Shown here: piece by piece, positions 1-10,780 of the stretch
How the letters are laid out: each line of letters opens with the position of its first letter
Position numbering within the stretch: position 1 is the first letter of the stretch
NCBI GenBank assembly: GCA_015680685.1
Contig: MNCI01003851.1
Span: 762,187 to 826,186, forward strand
Source: Gnetum montanum
Lineage: Eukaryota > Streptophyta > Gnetopsida > Gnetales > Gnetaceae
Length of the DNA stretch: 64,000 bases
Direction: 5' to 3'
Notes under the pieces: model-generated
Database searches by the model: none
What the model saw: only the letters and a program-made list of their open reading frames with translations
Told to the model about the DNA's origin: nothing
Position numbers and translations under genes: made by a program

Positions 1-330
1 AGTAATGAACCTTAACTTGCTAGATGAAAACTGATTAGCTACCCTATCATCTAATGAACTACATAAAGAATTTAACAAACAACATCATGATCTAAGGATT
101 AGGAAGGTTAAATACCAATGAACTAAATTTTCAAACATGTACCCACACATGTATCCCAATGAACTAAATTTCAAACACTGTGGGAAGGACCTTATATCAT
201 TCATGAAACTTTTCCTTTAGGTGCCATGATGATCTACAAACATGAAAGCCTGAATAAGAAGTTATTGGTCAACATCTAGCAAACCAAACCATTCCATGAG
301 CCTAAAAAAGCTAGTACTAATATTACCTCT
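1..330 (+). pseudogene. Integrase C-terminal fragment (Ty3/Athila-like)
   Basis: This is the tail of a Ty3 integrase, the enzyme that inserts the cDNA copy into the genome. Broken reading frames around 120-310 encode a stretch like LWEGPYIIH followed by a MxIYKxExL segment and QTKPFHE. This matches the better-kept minus-strand copy at 12570-12970. Stop codons interrupt it (for example TAG in place of the Gln codon before TKPFHE), so it cannot be functional. The catalytic core would lie left of the window. Confidence 0.65.
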
Positions 331-2300
331 GTTGATGGACAACCTTGGTCATTATTTTGAATCTCCTCCTTCCAACTCAATCATGGGGGAGATGGCCACC
401 AATGCTAACCATTCTAAGCCCTCAGTTCCTTTAACTTTTTTTTTACACATTTTTGTTTTACACATTATTCATCTTTACTTATTGTTATTTTATACAATCA
501 TTAACATTTTTACTATTTCTTTATTTGATTCATTCTTATTCATCACATAATAAGTGCTCACAATGATGGGTTGTATTATAATAAGTGTTGATTGCTAATG
601 TTTGGTTTTTACCTTTAACTTTCAATGTTGATGCTAAGATATGGTTTCTTTTGATAAAATAGGCAATGAGTTCATGTCACCAAATTATCCATGCAACTCT
701 ATGGTCTCCCTTGTTTTGGAAATGTATTGTCCCTTTTCTAAGAAAACTTATTAATGAATTGGTGCCTTAGTACTCTTCAAACCAAGGAAAGATTCAAATG
801 GATAAAAAAGGATGTAACCCCAAGGGGATTCGACGCATTTGTGCTGGCTATTCTCTTGGGTACTTGGATGTTTTTCATAAAGTCCTATGCTATTCCACTA
901 TCAACTAATATATCAGGAAGTTGACTAAATCAAATAAATCTTTGCATGGTTTGGTTCTCATAAAAAAGAAAAAAAACTTGTGAGAATTCAAAGCACATCC
1001 CTTAGACATAATAAAGAAAGATGGGCTATAAGAACTAGTTATGGCACTGGAAAGACATGTTACCCATGCCGAAAGGTTCCCTCTAACTAAGGCCCTTTCT
1101 CACTTCCTACCTCTTCTCTTGTTGGGATGGTGGTGGCTCTGTGGACGCATTCTCATTACTTCAGGAGGATGGGTTGGTCAAGTTTGTTGACACAAGGTCA
1201 CTTGATATGGATAGTTGAATCCAGATTTGAATAGAATTTTATTAAGTCACCTTAACCACATATTACACAAGGGACTTTACACTACCTTAATTTTGGGACT
1301 TCATCCCATTCTCTCTGCTCTTTCTGTATTACTTTCCACATTCCACCTCATTGCCAGTTTTATGATGAGTCTATATCTTGGTTGACGCATTGTTAATCTT
1401 CAGTAAAACACTTGTGGGTAAGTTTTTAACCATTGTTTCCATATGTCATTCCAAGATCCACAAACTCTTTCTTTTGTATGTATGTCAAGGCATTCAAGGC
1501 ATGAGCCTACTTTGGGGAGGACCCACTAGCATTCCTTTTTGATGCAATTGTTAAGCTCTTTCCCTTCAACATTTCTTGCAATCAACTATTTCTCATTCAC
1601 CCCATCAATGACATCTATTTTTTATTTTGTTTTATTGGCTTCACCATTGTTGTTTCTCATATCCTTATTGTTCTTTAAAATTTTTTCCATCCTATTGCTA
1701 CTGGAGATTCACTCTTAGTCATGGGGGTTTTGTCACAAATTTTTCCATTCCATAATTATCTTACCCCTACACCTTGGTTAGTTATCAGTCATAAACCTCT
1801 CACCCAGTATCTACCATACCCACAACCTAGCCAATGTGCTTTATATCGAGGCAAGGTATTAGCTGCATTAAGTTTATATCTACCTTTGCTAATCCATGAG
1901 TGTGTTGTGTGCGCATATGGTGATTACATGAACAATGGATTGGCATAAAAGGGAGCACTCAGGATGGACTAGAGGTAGAGCATTTAAGCAAGGAACATGT
2001 TTGGACATGTAGCTATGCATGAACAACAGTGTGCACAGTTTCGACATCAGAAGCAACGCACCTTATTTTTTTTCTCTCTTTCTTCAAGCTATTGAATGAG
2101 GGTCTAGATGTCATCTATGTATAGTGTTTGCCACAATGGGCATGAATACCAATGCTGTAATATATTTGTCGATCTGTTACCTGGGCACTCTGAGTCTATC
2201 ATCCCATGTCATTGTTAGTTTTCATTCAGTTAATAATCCCATACCTTCCCAATATTATGTAAGGAACTTGAGGATGAGTTTTCATTTATTCATGGGGGTA
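331..2300 (+). other. 3' noncoding internal region of the Athila-like element
   Basis: No credible protein is seen. The stretch is recognisably the inverted counterpart of 10780-12570; shared landmarks include the blocks around 1500-1550 and 1690-1950. Athila-lineage elements characteristically have long spacers, sometimes with an env-like ORF, between integrase and the 3' LTR, but I cannot see a conserved ORF here. Short open frames at 296-550 and 1721-1948 are not conserved as proteins between the two copies. A short G-rich tract (2294-2299) lies just before the LTR and would be the decayed polypurine tract. Confidence 0.6.
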
Positions 2301-3132
2301 TGATGAGCCACGATATTGCATCCGTGATATTGGGTCCGTGATATCAAATCCTACCATGTGATATCAGACATCTAATATCAGTACCTATCTTGTTGCCTAT
2401 AAATAAGAGGTGGTACACTTGGTTTAGTAGTTAGTTCTTAGTGCCTTATCCAAACTCTTGTATTTTCTCCCTCTCAAAGTTAGAATTATTTCTAAGTGCT
2501 TGCAATAGGAGTCATAAAGCGAACGAATCTTTATTTAAGCATTGTATACTTGAGCACACCTTGTGTCCGAAAATAAAGATGAACTTTATGATAAACCTTG
2601 CAACATTTAGACTAGCTTATCTCTCACCCTTAATGCTATTTACAATTCTTTAATGCTTTCCTTAGTTAATTAATGTTGCTTTTATTGATTTGTTAATTTT
2701 CACAAGTAAGCACACTCAGTACGACCACTTCGAGCATGCGTGGAACAATTAGTAACCTAGTAACAATTAGCGTTTGGTAATCCCAGTAGTGTTGCACTAG
2801 TTCAGGATGTGTACGAAAAGTGAGAACAGATGTTAGTGTTAGGACTAGTTAGGACCTAGTTGTTTAGTTAATTTAAATTAGTTTTTCAATTAATTCACTT
2901 CTTCCCTCTTTAGCACTAGGACATAAAGCATGAAAAAAGTATAAAAGTCATATACCTCACATTTACTTAACCATACAATCATGCCATACGAGTAAGCTTG
3001 AGAAGACAACAATCATCCAACCCATCCTTGTGTTGTGAAGGTGCATAAGCACTTAGTCCTTGGAGTTCTACTGGATCATGCGTAACGCTCGTACTCGTAT
3101 GGTTGAGCATAGGGGTACCTCACTACTCATCA
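2301..3132 (+). repeat. 3' LTR of the Athila-like element
   Basis: The LTR begins TGATGAGCC and ends CTCATCA (832 bp). It matches, with gaps, the LTR at 50015-50851 and, inverted, the one at 22340-23447. The best-kept parts are the R/U5 portions around 2440-2640 and 2700-2830. The U3 part (2312-2390) carries short degenerate repeats of a GTGATATxxxxTCC type. The other two LTRs have different U3 sequence, so U3 has diverged fastest. Confidence 0.8.
2396..2407 (+). promoter_or_regulatory. TATA box of LTR promoter
   Basis: TATAAATAA lies about 100 bp into the LTR at the expected U3/R position. The equivalent LTRs have TATA motifs at 50123-50129 (+) and 23098-23106 (-). Confidence 0.55.
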
Positions 3133-5090
3133 GAAGTTATGATAAGAATGTTATTTACAACTTTATGAATGGTTGAGTGATGGTGTGTCTGTTACTTTTA
3201 AGGTCAAAATTTCACATTCAATGTTAATGACATTGCAGATATATACAAATTTTCTATGGTAAGGCAACAATTTCCAAGAAGCATAGGTCGAAGAAAAGTA
3301 AGAATCATCTAATCTACTATGCATAAAAATTTAATAAGAAGGAGGATATTGCTACTTGTTTTATAGATATATTGTTGCTCTCCAAATTTATGCAATGGTC
3401 TTTATTTCTAGTGAAAGCACCAAAAGCTAAGATATCTAATAATGCAAGTTTACTCATGTAGACATCGAATAATAATGAAAGTGCTCCTTTTGATATTCTG
3501 GTTACTATAATATCTAAGATGAAGAGGTAGGTAAGATCATGGAAGTTACATGATGTAAAAGAGTCACTTGACTTTCCAATTGTAGTGAAAAAATTATTGG
3601 AAAAAAGTACATTTTATTACTACCAAACCTCGTGAAATAGTGAATCTAGATCCTATAAGCATATTCAAGAGTACATCAATGTTTGAAAATGGCAAGACCT
3701 CCTATTTTTTGAAATACTATGATAGCCAGGCTATTGATAAAGTTTGCCAATATAAAAAATGCTCTCATTAATCTATCAAGGATAAGTTGGAACACGTGAT
3801 TAAAACATTAAATAATTATTGTCAAAGCAATGCAACACTCTAGAATGTTATGGACTAGCTGAAATTAGATAGGTCTCATTTTATAGAAGAAAACAAACAA
3901 TTAACAATCAAAATCAAGATTTATATAGCTAATGAAAAAAGTTGTATCTAGAAGTTGATTGTATAGAATGAAAAAATGGTTGATCAAATTTTCACCCTAA
4001 ATAAAGAAATTATCACATTAAAAAAAACATCAATCAACATTTATGATAGCAAAGAAGTTAATGCCAATGAGAACAATATTAGTAAAGGTTTCTGCCATGT
4101 TATAATACCATGTAGTTTTAATATTTTGTTCATTTCTTTGGGAAAAACCTAATGCCATTTGTATTATACATGTATTCAACATAAATGACTGATATGCCAA
4201 CAATTAAAGCTGCTAGAAGATTATTTGTTTCAATTGAAACATATAACAAGCAACTATCTGAATAAGAACATCCAAATAAAGGAATATGTATATAAAGCTT
4301 TTATGTTTTGGTGTTAGGTAACTTTGTAATAAATTGACAATGATATTTCCTATGCATGCTTTTGTCTCCAAAATAATTTCTTTTGTTTCGAATGAAATAT
4401 AATGATTTTAAAGCTCTATTTATGTGTTTGAATTAAATGTGTAATTGTGATCTACTAATGTTAATTTGGTTCACTTCTTTCTATTTTTTGACATGTGTTT
4501 TATAAACTTCATTTGTAGTTGATGTAGACTTTAACAGCCCCATTGATCAACCTTGTGAAATAGTTTAGATAGTAAATCTTGTAGCCTTCATCACCCCCAT
4601 TGGTCAATCATGTGGAATAATTGATAGAATGATGCAATTTTTGGTCAATGGCATTTTAGACAATGAAGAGCTTGTTAGGTCACTGTTTCCTCCATTTGTT
4701 GCCATAGGATTTTCTTGTAGGACTCTATACCAACTTGGGTGAAAACAATGATTGGATGATGATGTCATTGATGTGTACATCATGTACTTGAAGCAAATTC
4801 AGAAATCCATTGTTGTCTATCAAGCTTAAAATACATATTTCATTTTTAATAATATGTTTCAAGAATTTGCAAAGTTCCTTGAGAGACACATGCAATAAGG
4901 CCAAAAGAACCAATTGAGACATAAAGTAAAGAAAGCCATAAAGAGACATGTTGTCAATGTTGAAAGCTATAAATTAGTTGAAGAAGAGCTTGATGAGTTG
5001 GTGGTAGAGAAGGATTTTATTAAAGAGGTTTAAAAAATTTATTGTGATAAGTTTCTTGAAACTAGAAAACCATTATTTTTCCACCCATTC

Positions 5091-5597
5091 TAATGAGAAC
5101 CTCACCCAGCCCTTGTGTAATCCTCAATGTATCTTGGATATGTGTGTGTCTTGTTTTTGTATGTGTCTTCTTGTGTTGACCTTTTAATGATGATTTCAAG
5201 GTGTTTTACCATCTTTGGAAGTGTTTTGGACTTATTTTGATGAGTCTAGGAGGGTATGGGGGCCATGGGAATTTGTTTGAATGTGCCTAAATGCAAGGGA
5301 GAGCATTTCCAAGAGGTTAAGAGAATCTCTTATAAGTATTTTGTCTTGAGCTTTAGCTCCATTGTAAGTAATTAATGATTGAGAGGAAACATGTGTGGCC
5401 TCTAAGATCCTTAAGAGAAGTGTGAGTTGAGCTTGGCACTTCATATTTGATGTAATTTTCTACATTTGAGAGTTTTTGTATAAAAAGGGATATTTTCTTT
5501 GGTTCATTATCTTACTCTTGCTTCTAAGTTGAATTTTGCTTAGGAAGCTTGTGGAATGAGTTATTTTGGAGTCTATTGAGGTATGCTTCACATTAGA
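5091..5597 (+). repeat. 5' LTR, internally deleted
   Basis: It is homologous to the 3' LTR at both ends (the start around CCTTGTGTAATCCTCAATG and the stretch from GGGAGAGCA onward). It lacks about 310 bp that the 3' LTR has at roughly 8425-8735. The missing piece includes the TATA box, so this copy could not have driven transcription after the deletion. Its first dinucleotide reads TA instead of TG. Confidence 0.75.
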
Positions 5598-5598
5598 T

Positions 5599-5610
5599 TG
5601 ATATTGGAAC
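5599..5610 (+). other. Primer-binding site, initiator-Met tRNA type (decayed)
   Basis: TGATATTGGAAC lies directly after the 5' LTR. It differs from the usual plant initiator-Met primer site (TGGTATCAGAGC) at four of twelve positions, all transitions. Confidence 0.45.
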
Positions 5611-5931
5611 ATTTGGTTTGGAGGAATCCACACATAAGCAATTAGTTTGGTGATTTCCACACTTGAATTGGTGATCTTCATCAAGCTTTTGAAAGAAATT
5701 TTGAAGAATTTTGAAGGTTTATATCCACTTAGGATTTGGAGAACCTAAGATTGGTAAAGATTACTTGAATCTTGTAAGGTCAAGTTCTTTTTTGATAATT
5801 GAGCAACTATTTGCTTGAAAGGCTAGGATTTGAAGTCAAGTACATGTTCATTACACTTTGTGTTACCTTGAATTATAAGAATTACTTGAAGATATCATCT
5901 TGTTTCTTTAAGATTTTACCTTTATCTGTAT

Positions 5932-7510
5932 GAAAGATATTAATCCTAAGAAGAAGAATAATTAAGAGTTTGAACAAGATCTTCAAGAGCTCAAAGAATC
6001 CTTTAAGAATTTTGGTGTTGAAATGCAAGAATTCATTCTCAAAGTAATGATAAGAAAAAAGAAAGATTTTGAAAAATCTTTAAAAAGAAGTGAAGAGGAG
6101 ATTGAAGAAGAGAATACTTTTGCATATATGCAAAGATTAAGACAAAGAATTGATCAAATGACTCCAAGGAGATAAGAAATTAAAACTTAAAGATATGAAC
6201 AAAGGTTTCCTTTTCTTCAAAATAATGAGGAAAATGATGATGAAAGGTCTGTACAAATCTTAAGAAGTACTTTAAGAGCTTCTCATATGGATATTCCCAT
6301 ATTTAAAGGTGTTGAAGGTATACATTTCTTTCTTTGGCTTAAAGATGTGAATAAGTACTTTCTTATTGAGAAACTTCCTAGTGAGTCAATGAGTCATGTT
6401 GTTGAGAGTAAGATTGAAGGATTAGTAGCCAAATGGTGGAACAAGGAATGTCTCAAATACTTTAAAGAACATGGAATGCCTATTGAGAGTTGGCAACTCA
6501 TGGAATTCATGCTAAAGAAAACTTTTTAGAAGACATCTTTCCATCATGAAGCCATCAAGAAGCTAAAATTTCTACGATAAGGATATTAAGAGATAAAATA
6601 TTTTTATGATGAATTTTGTAAAGATTTGGCAAGGGCTAATGTTCATTGGACTAAGTATGAGCAAGCTTATAACTTCATAGTGGATTAAGTATGTAATTTT
6701 AAGAAGAATTAGCATTCTATGAGCTTGATATTGTTAATGAAGCCTATGATCTTACTCTCAAGGCTGAAATGAAAATCACAAAGTTTGGCTTGAAGAAGAA
6801 AAAGATTATAAGAATAGGGATGAGAAGACATAACTCACAAGTCAAGGAAATCATCCAAGAAGGATGGTGAAGATGAATCAAAGGAGAAGAAAAGAGAGTC
6901 TACTTCTTCAAGGAGGGGAAGATAAAGTGAACAATCTCTAAGAGGTAAAGATATATGTTATAATTGTGGTGAATCAGTTCATAGAGAATGGAAATGCACA
7001 AAGACAAAGAAGAATGCCTCTCAAGGTAAGTTAATTCAAACTATGCAAGAGGATGAGCATGAATCTTCAAAGAAGGTATATGAACATAATCCCTTGTACA
7101 TTGTTGATTAAAGTGAGTTGAATAGTTGTGATTTTATTGGGCATGTTAGTACCAATGAAGATGTTATGAGGAAGAGTTTGTTTAAAAGTCATTGTAATGT
7201 TAAAGATCATTACTTAAGTGTGCTCATTGATGGTGGAGCATAAGAAAATGTGATTTCTACCAAGGTTGTGAAGTCATTGCATTTAGTTACAATTCCTCAT
7301 CCAAATCCATACAAAGGACATTGGTTAATGAAGAATCACTATAAGCAAGTTAAGAAACAATGTCTTATTGATTATTCCACTAGATATTTTCATGATCAAA
7401 TTCTTTGTGATGCTTTGCATCTTGATTGCTCAAATATTACATTTGGTAGACCACGGAATAATGATAATATGGCTAATTTTGATGGAGAAACAATAGTTGG
7501 AATGTAAGGC
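5932..7510 (+). pseudogene. gag-protease relic of the short Ty3 element
   Basis: This is the structural polyprotein of the element. The start at 5932 (MKDINPKKK) opens a charged coiled-coil N-terminus. A gag core follows with MDIPIFKGVEGIHFF (6287-) and WWNKE. A perfect CCHC zinc knuckle, CYNCGESVHREWKC (6956-6997), binds nucleic acid in functional relatives. The aspartic-protease region follows at 7217-7507, with VLIDGGA at the active site (the usual middle residue T/S reads G), then ENVIS, HPxPYKxxWL and ITFGRPRNN. Stop codons fall between the domains (for example 6175, 6528, 7240), so the frame is broken. The family assignment rests on motif order; the capsid sequence is weakly conserved. 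Confidence 0.75.
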
Positions 7511-8215
7511 AAGGAAGTCATAAGTTTAGATTGTTGTCCACTATTATTGATAATCAGGTTGGTAACTTGAATTCTTCATTAATTCTTCCTAGTTATAAGG
7601 AGATTGTGAGGATGTATAATCTTTGTGATAACAAACTTTTCTTTGATGTTGAAGAGAATGCATTTGATATGGATGCTATTACTAATTGTGTGGAGTCTTA
7701 TATAATGAGAAAAAGTTTGTTTGTACTACTATTCAATATTGGGTGTTGATGATAGTAGTATATTGATTGATGCGTTTGGGCACTTATGTAAGTGGTAGGC
7801 TAAAATAAGTATCAGCAAGAAGATGTTTGAAGAATAAGGAAGATCAATTGGCAACAAGTGGAGAAATGCAATGGGTATTTGGGCATAGAGCATGGAGTCC
7901 TACTCCATGGATTGATGCTAACAATTACATTTCCCAGATTCTTATTTCATTCTTGTGTAGGCTTGAGTCATCATGGAGATGCAAGGGAAGAATTCAAAGG
8001 AGATGCTCAAATGAAGAAAGCATGGTGGGGCATGAGGGCAAGCCTCCATGGGTAAGGGAAGCTCAAAACCAAAATCTCAACTAATACTCATTCTCATGTT
8101 TTTGATGCATTGAGTTTTGATTATTGTGCTAATAGAATGACCTTGAGTCATAGAGGCATGATGCCTTCCAACTTATGCAGGATCATTAAGCATGACATGT
8201 TAAGGAAGCAAGAGA
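7511..8215 (+). other. Unassigned internal segment before the 3' LTR
   Basis: This 0.7-kb stretch should hold the polymerase in an autonomous element, but I recognise no RT, RNase H or integrase motif. An open frame at 7531-7749 has no family I can name. A purine-rich tract (AAGGAAGCAAGAGA, 8202-8215) ends exactly at the 3' LTR and fits a polypurine tract. Confidence 0.45.
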
Positions 8216-9033
8216 TGATGAGAACATCAGCCAACCCTTGTGTAATCCTCAATGTATCTTGGACATGTGTGTGTCTTGTTTATGCATGTGTCTTCTTGTT
8301 TTAACCTTTTGATGATGATTCCAAGGTGTTTTTACATGTTTGGAAGTGTTTTGACTTATTTTGATGAGGCTAAGAGGTTTTGGAAACTATGGGGACTTTT
8401 TTGGATATGTTCAAACATTTCAAACCTTAAAGAAAGTATCTTTAATTTTTACCTTAATAGTAAGATGTGTAACTTGATTTTATGACATCTACTTTGACAT
8501 CTTGGCACTTAGGAAAGACATCTATTATTTCTCTAAGACATCTAATATGGATTTTAATAGACATCAAATTGAATGATAAATTGGAGGGAAGATGAAACAT
8601 CACATCAAAAAACTATAAATAAAAGTCCAAGACCTGAGTTTTGGTAAGAGAGAAAGTGAGAGATTTAAGAGGTCTCTTGAGAGCTTATGTAAGAGGAGAG
8701 CTTGTGCAAAAAGAGTTTGAGTAAGAGGCAAGGGAGAGCACTTGATAAAGGTTGAGAGAATTTCTTATAAGTGTCTTATCTTGAGCTTTTGCTCCATTTT
8801 GAGTAATTGATAATTGAGAGGAAATATGTGTGACCTTTAAGATCCTTGGGAAAAGTGTGAGTTGAGCTTGGCTGCTTATCTTTGATGTAATTTTCTACAT
8901 TTTGAGAGTTTTCTTATAAAAAGAAGAATTTTCTCCAATTCATTATCTTGTTCTTGCTTATAAGTTGAATTTTGACTATGAATCTTGTGGAATGGATCCT
9001 TTTGAAGTCTATTGAGGCAGGCTTTACATTAGA
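8216..9033 (+). repeat. 3' LTR of the short Ty3 element, with TATA box
   Basis: It begins TGATGAGAAC and is about 818 bp. It retains the region missing from the 5' LTR, including TATAAATAA at 8614-8622, the likely U3 promoter, and an AG-rich leader after it. It ends near CATTAGA, followed by the Ulp1 reading frame at 9037. Confidence 0.75.
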
Positions 9034-9479
9034 TTCAATACTAGTGGGAATTAGGTGCTTATGATTGTAGACACATCTACCAAAAAAGAAAAAAAAATAT
9101 GCGTATGATTCCTTACCTTCTTCCCAATGTGTTGCTAATATTCAAAAGTTAATGTCAAAATTCTTTGGGTGTTTATTTCAAGGTGATTTTGCACTGGGTG
9201 AGAGCACAATTGAGGCCAAGGGAAAGTGAAAGAAGTTACCTTCAAAATGGAGTATAGTGGCTATGCAACGTATTTGTGCTCAAGAAAATGGATATGATTG
9301 CATCATGTATACAATAATCTACATGCACCATTTAGAATTTGGAAAAGACTTAAATTTCACTAGTGAGTTTGTTTTCATGTATTGAAATACCATGATGTAG
9401 GGAATTCTTAGTTCAATTCCTAAGCAACCTTGAAAAAAAATATGTGTAGCATATTCGAGGATTATAGTGAGCATGGTCC

Positions 9480-10780
9480 TTTCCTAGTTTTTAAAGTAAC
9501 TAAACCTGAATGAAGTACTAGCCACCTTGCCATCTTCAATGGTAGGAAAATTTTGTATACATGGGATAATAATGTATTATTTTGACAATTTTTGAATGGA
9601 AGTATATAATGGTTATTCTTTGTTACATGTAGTGTATGTTATCTTTTGAACTAAAAAATGGAATTCATAATGTTTAAGGTTTCATATACATTTAAAATAT
9701 CCTTCCTATCAAATAGAGAAGTTTACATAATATTTATATAAAATATTCCTTTTCTAGGCTTGTTAGTATAAGTGGGTTAATTGTAAAGTGTGTATATAAA
9801 ATGTTCCTTTTCTAGGCTTGTTAGTATAAGTGGGTTAATTGTAAAGTGTGTAGTCATTTTGTACTTTATCAAATAACCATTTTTGAAAAACTACAATCAT
9901 ATGGGTATCATAGTCTTTCGTTAGTTATTAACTATGAACTCATGTGATTAGCAATCTTTTGTAGTACATTGAGATAGACTTAACCTGCAACACATGTGAG
10001 CATGTCTTCGTAGATAGCAACAATGTGTGTAAAACCATAGTGTAAAAGGTTGCTTCTCATAGCAACTCAATATTCATAAATTGTAAGTATGATACGACTC
10101 GTATTTCCATGCAGCTTGGAACATCACATGAAAGACCATGTCATGCGAGTCGTAGAATGAATGAAGATTATGATCACAGTGCTAATTACATGTAGTTGTA
10201 GTCTACAACTTATTAATACGATGTCCTATGACTTGCACAGAAATGTCAAGGCGTGTGTTAAATATGATCCACATGTCCTCATAGTATGAGAACATGAAAG
10301 TCGCATAGTAGGGTGTTCAAATTTTCAAAAAACAATAGTGCAATGTTCATACGTCTTGTACGAGGTTGCAATATCTAAAGCTAACCAAATTTTAGGAGTG
10401 CGATTATATGCATCTCACACCCATATAGGAGCTTCATGATTTCTTAAGTAGTCATGAGAACCATCCAGATATCAAGAAGCAAAAAGCTCCCCTGAAATCC
10501 CTTCTGAAATGTTAATAACATGTTGTTGCTAGTTCATTGAGTCAACATCCTTACATGCTGTTAATAATAATGAGTCAAAATCCTTACATGTTGTTGCTAG
10601 TTCATTGAGTCAAAGTAAACAATGTGATAGATACATGATCCACATGATGTCGTAATTTCTAACAGTGATAGAATGGAAATAGTATGAAGCTATGCGCCTG
10701 ACATTATTGGACCAATAGGTGTGATTGTGACCCTATGCGATATGCAGGTTTTTTTAAAGATTTGTGTGTGATGACATGCA
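9480..10780 (+). other. 3' flank and putative right arm of the Ulp1-carrying MULE
   Basis: No gene is seen. Besides the 58-bp duplication, a 27-bp phrase (CATGTTGTTGCTAGTTCATTGAGTC...) occurs twice near 10520 and 10586. Between 9900 and 10700 there are several variants of a GTGATTAGCA / CATGTGAGCATG motif. Similar words recur in the arrays at 29-35 kb and 44-46 kb. The right limit is set by the resumption of inverted Athila noncoding sequence at about 10780. Confidence 0.4.
9735..9850 (+). repeat. Tandem duplication, 58-bp unit, two copies
   Basis: The two adjacent 58-bp units (starting TATATAAAAT) differ at one position. Such similarity in an otherwise heavily mutated neighbourhood means the duplication is recent compared with the surrounding elements. 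Confidence 0.85.

Larger units (their letters stand above)
1..3132 (+). mobile_element. 3' part of Athila-like Ty3 (gypsy) retrotransposon
   Basis: This is the downstream end of a plus-strand Ty3 retroelement whose 5' part lies outside the window. In order it holds the C-terminal integrase tail (1-330), about 2 kb of noncoding sequence (331-2300) and a 3' LTR (2301-3132). It aligns by eye, in inverted orientation, with 10780-12970, the 3' part of the minus-strand element, over the integrase tail and nearly all of the noncoding block. The two are therefore separate copies of one family. The LTR resembles the one at 22340-23447, which is attached to Athila-type gag-pol, and that is the basis for the lineage assignment. 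Confidence 0.75.
5091..9033 (+). mobile_element. Short Ty3 (gypsy) element with gag-protease only
   Basis: This is a 3.9-kb LTR element inserted inside the Ulp1-like gene. The LTRs are at 5091-5597 and 8216-9033, the primer site at 5599-5610, and gag plus protease at 5932-7510. RT, RNase H and integrase are not recognisable in the remaining 0.7 kb. It is flanked by ATTC at both ends (5087-5090 and 9033-9036; CATTC versus GATTC over five bases), consistent with a target-site duplication. Autonomous relatives would have to supply the polymerase. The gag and protease type suggests a chromovirus-like Ty3 element; this is less certain than Ty3 itself. Confidence 0.75.
3150..9480 (+). pseudogene. 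Coiled-coil plus Ulp1-like (C48) cysteine protease relic, split by an LTR element
   Basis: This is a relic of a SUMO-protease-like (Ulp1/SENP, peptidase C48) gene. A coiled-coil segment (about 3850-4090) is followed by a linker exon with RRLFVSIE (about 4215-4250). The N-terminal half of the protease domain (4517-5090) includes GFSCRTLYQ, a degraded WLxDDVIDVYI and YFIFNNMFQEFAK. The C-terminal half resumes after the 5091-9033 insertion with NTS, VLMIVDTST, the acidic YDSLPSSQ site (9104) and QENGYDC (9281-9301), which has the catalytic Gln and Cys. The catalytic-His codon position reads Asn and the following Trp is a stop. Frameshifts at an A-run (9081-9098) and several stops make it non-functional. 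The minus-strand copy at 47180-48560 matches across the whole length, which supports the exon assignments. Confidence 0.7.
3133..10780 (+). mobile_element. Distal part of a MULE-like element carrying a Ulp1-type gene
   Basis: This segment sits between the Athila LTR ending at 3132 and the point (about 10780) where the inverted Athila noncoding sequence resumes. It contains a coiled-coil/Ulp1 protease relic split by an LTR element, a 3' flank, and a region rich in GTGATTAGCA/CATGTGAGCAT-type motifs (about 9900-10780). The last 60 bp or so (near 10720-10760, TAGGTGTGA...CCTATGCG) resemble sequence near 46650, the presumed right end of another MULE. Plant MULEs carrying ULP-like genes are known (Kaonashi/KI-MULEs). 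The assignment to MULE is inference, because no transposase remains here. Confidence 0.45.

Noticed and set aside
3133-3180. Similarity of sequence just after the LTRs at 3132 and 50851 as a continuing LTR
   Set aside because: The match is weak (about 20 bp with gaps), and the minus-strand copy shows the primer site immediately after CTCATCA, which fixes the LTR end.
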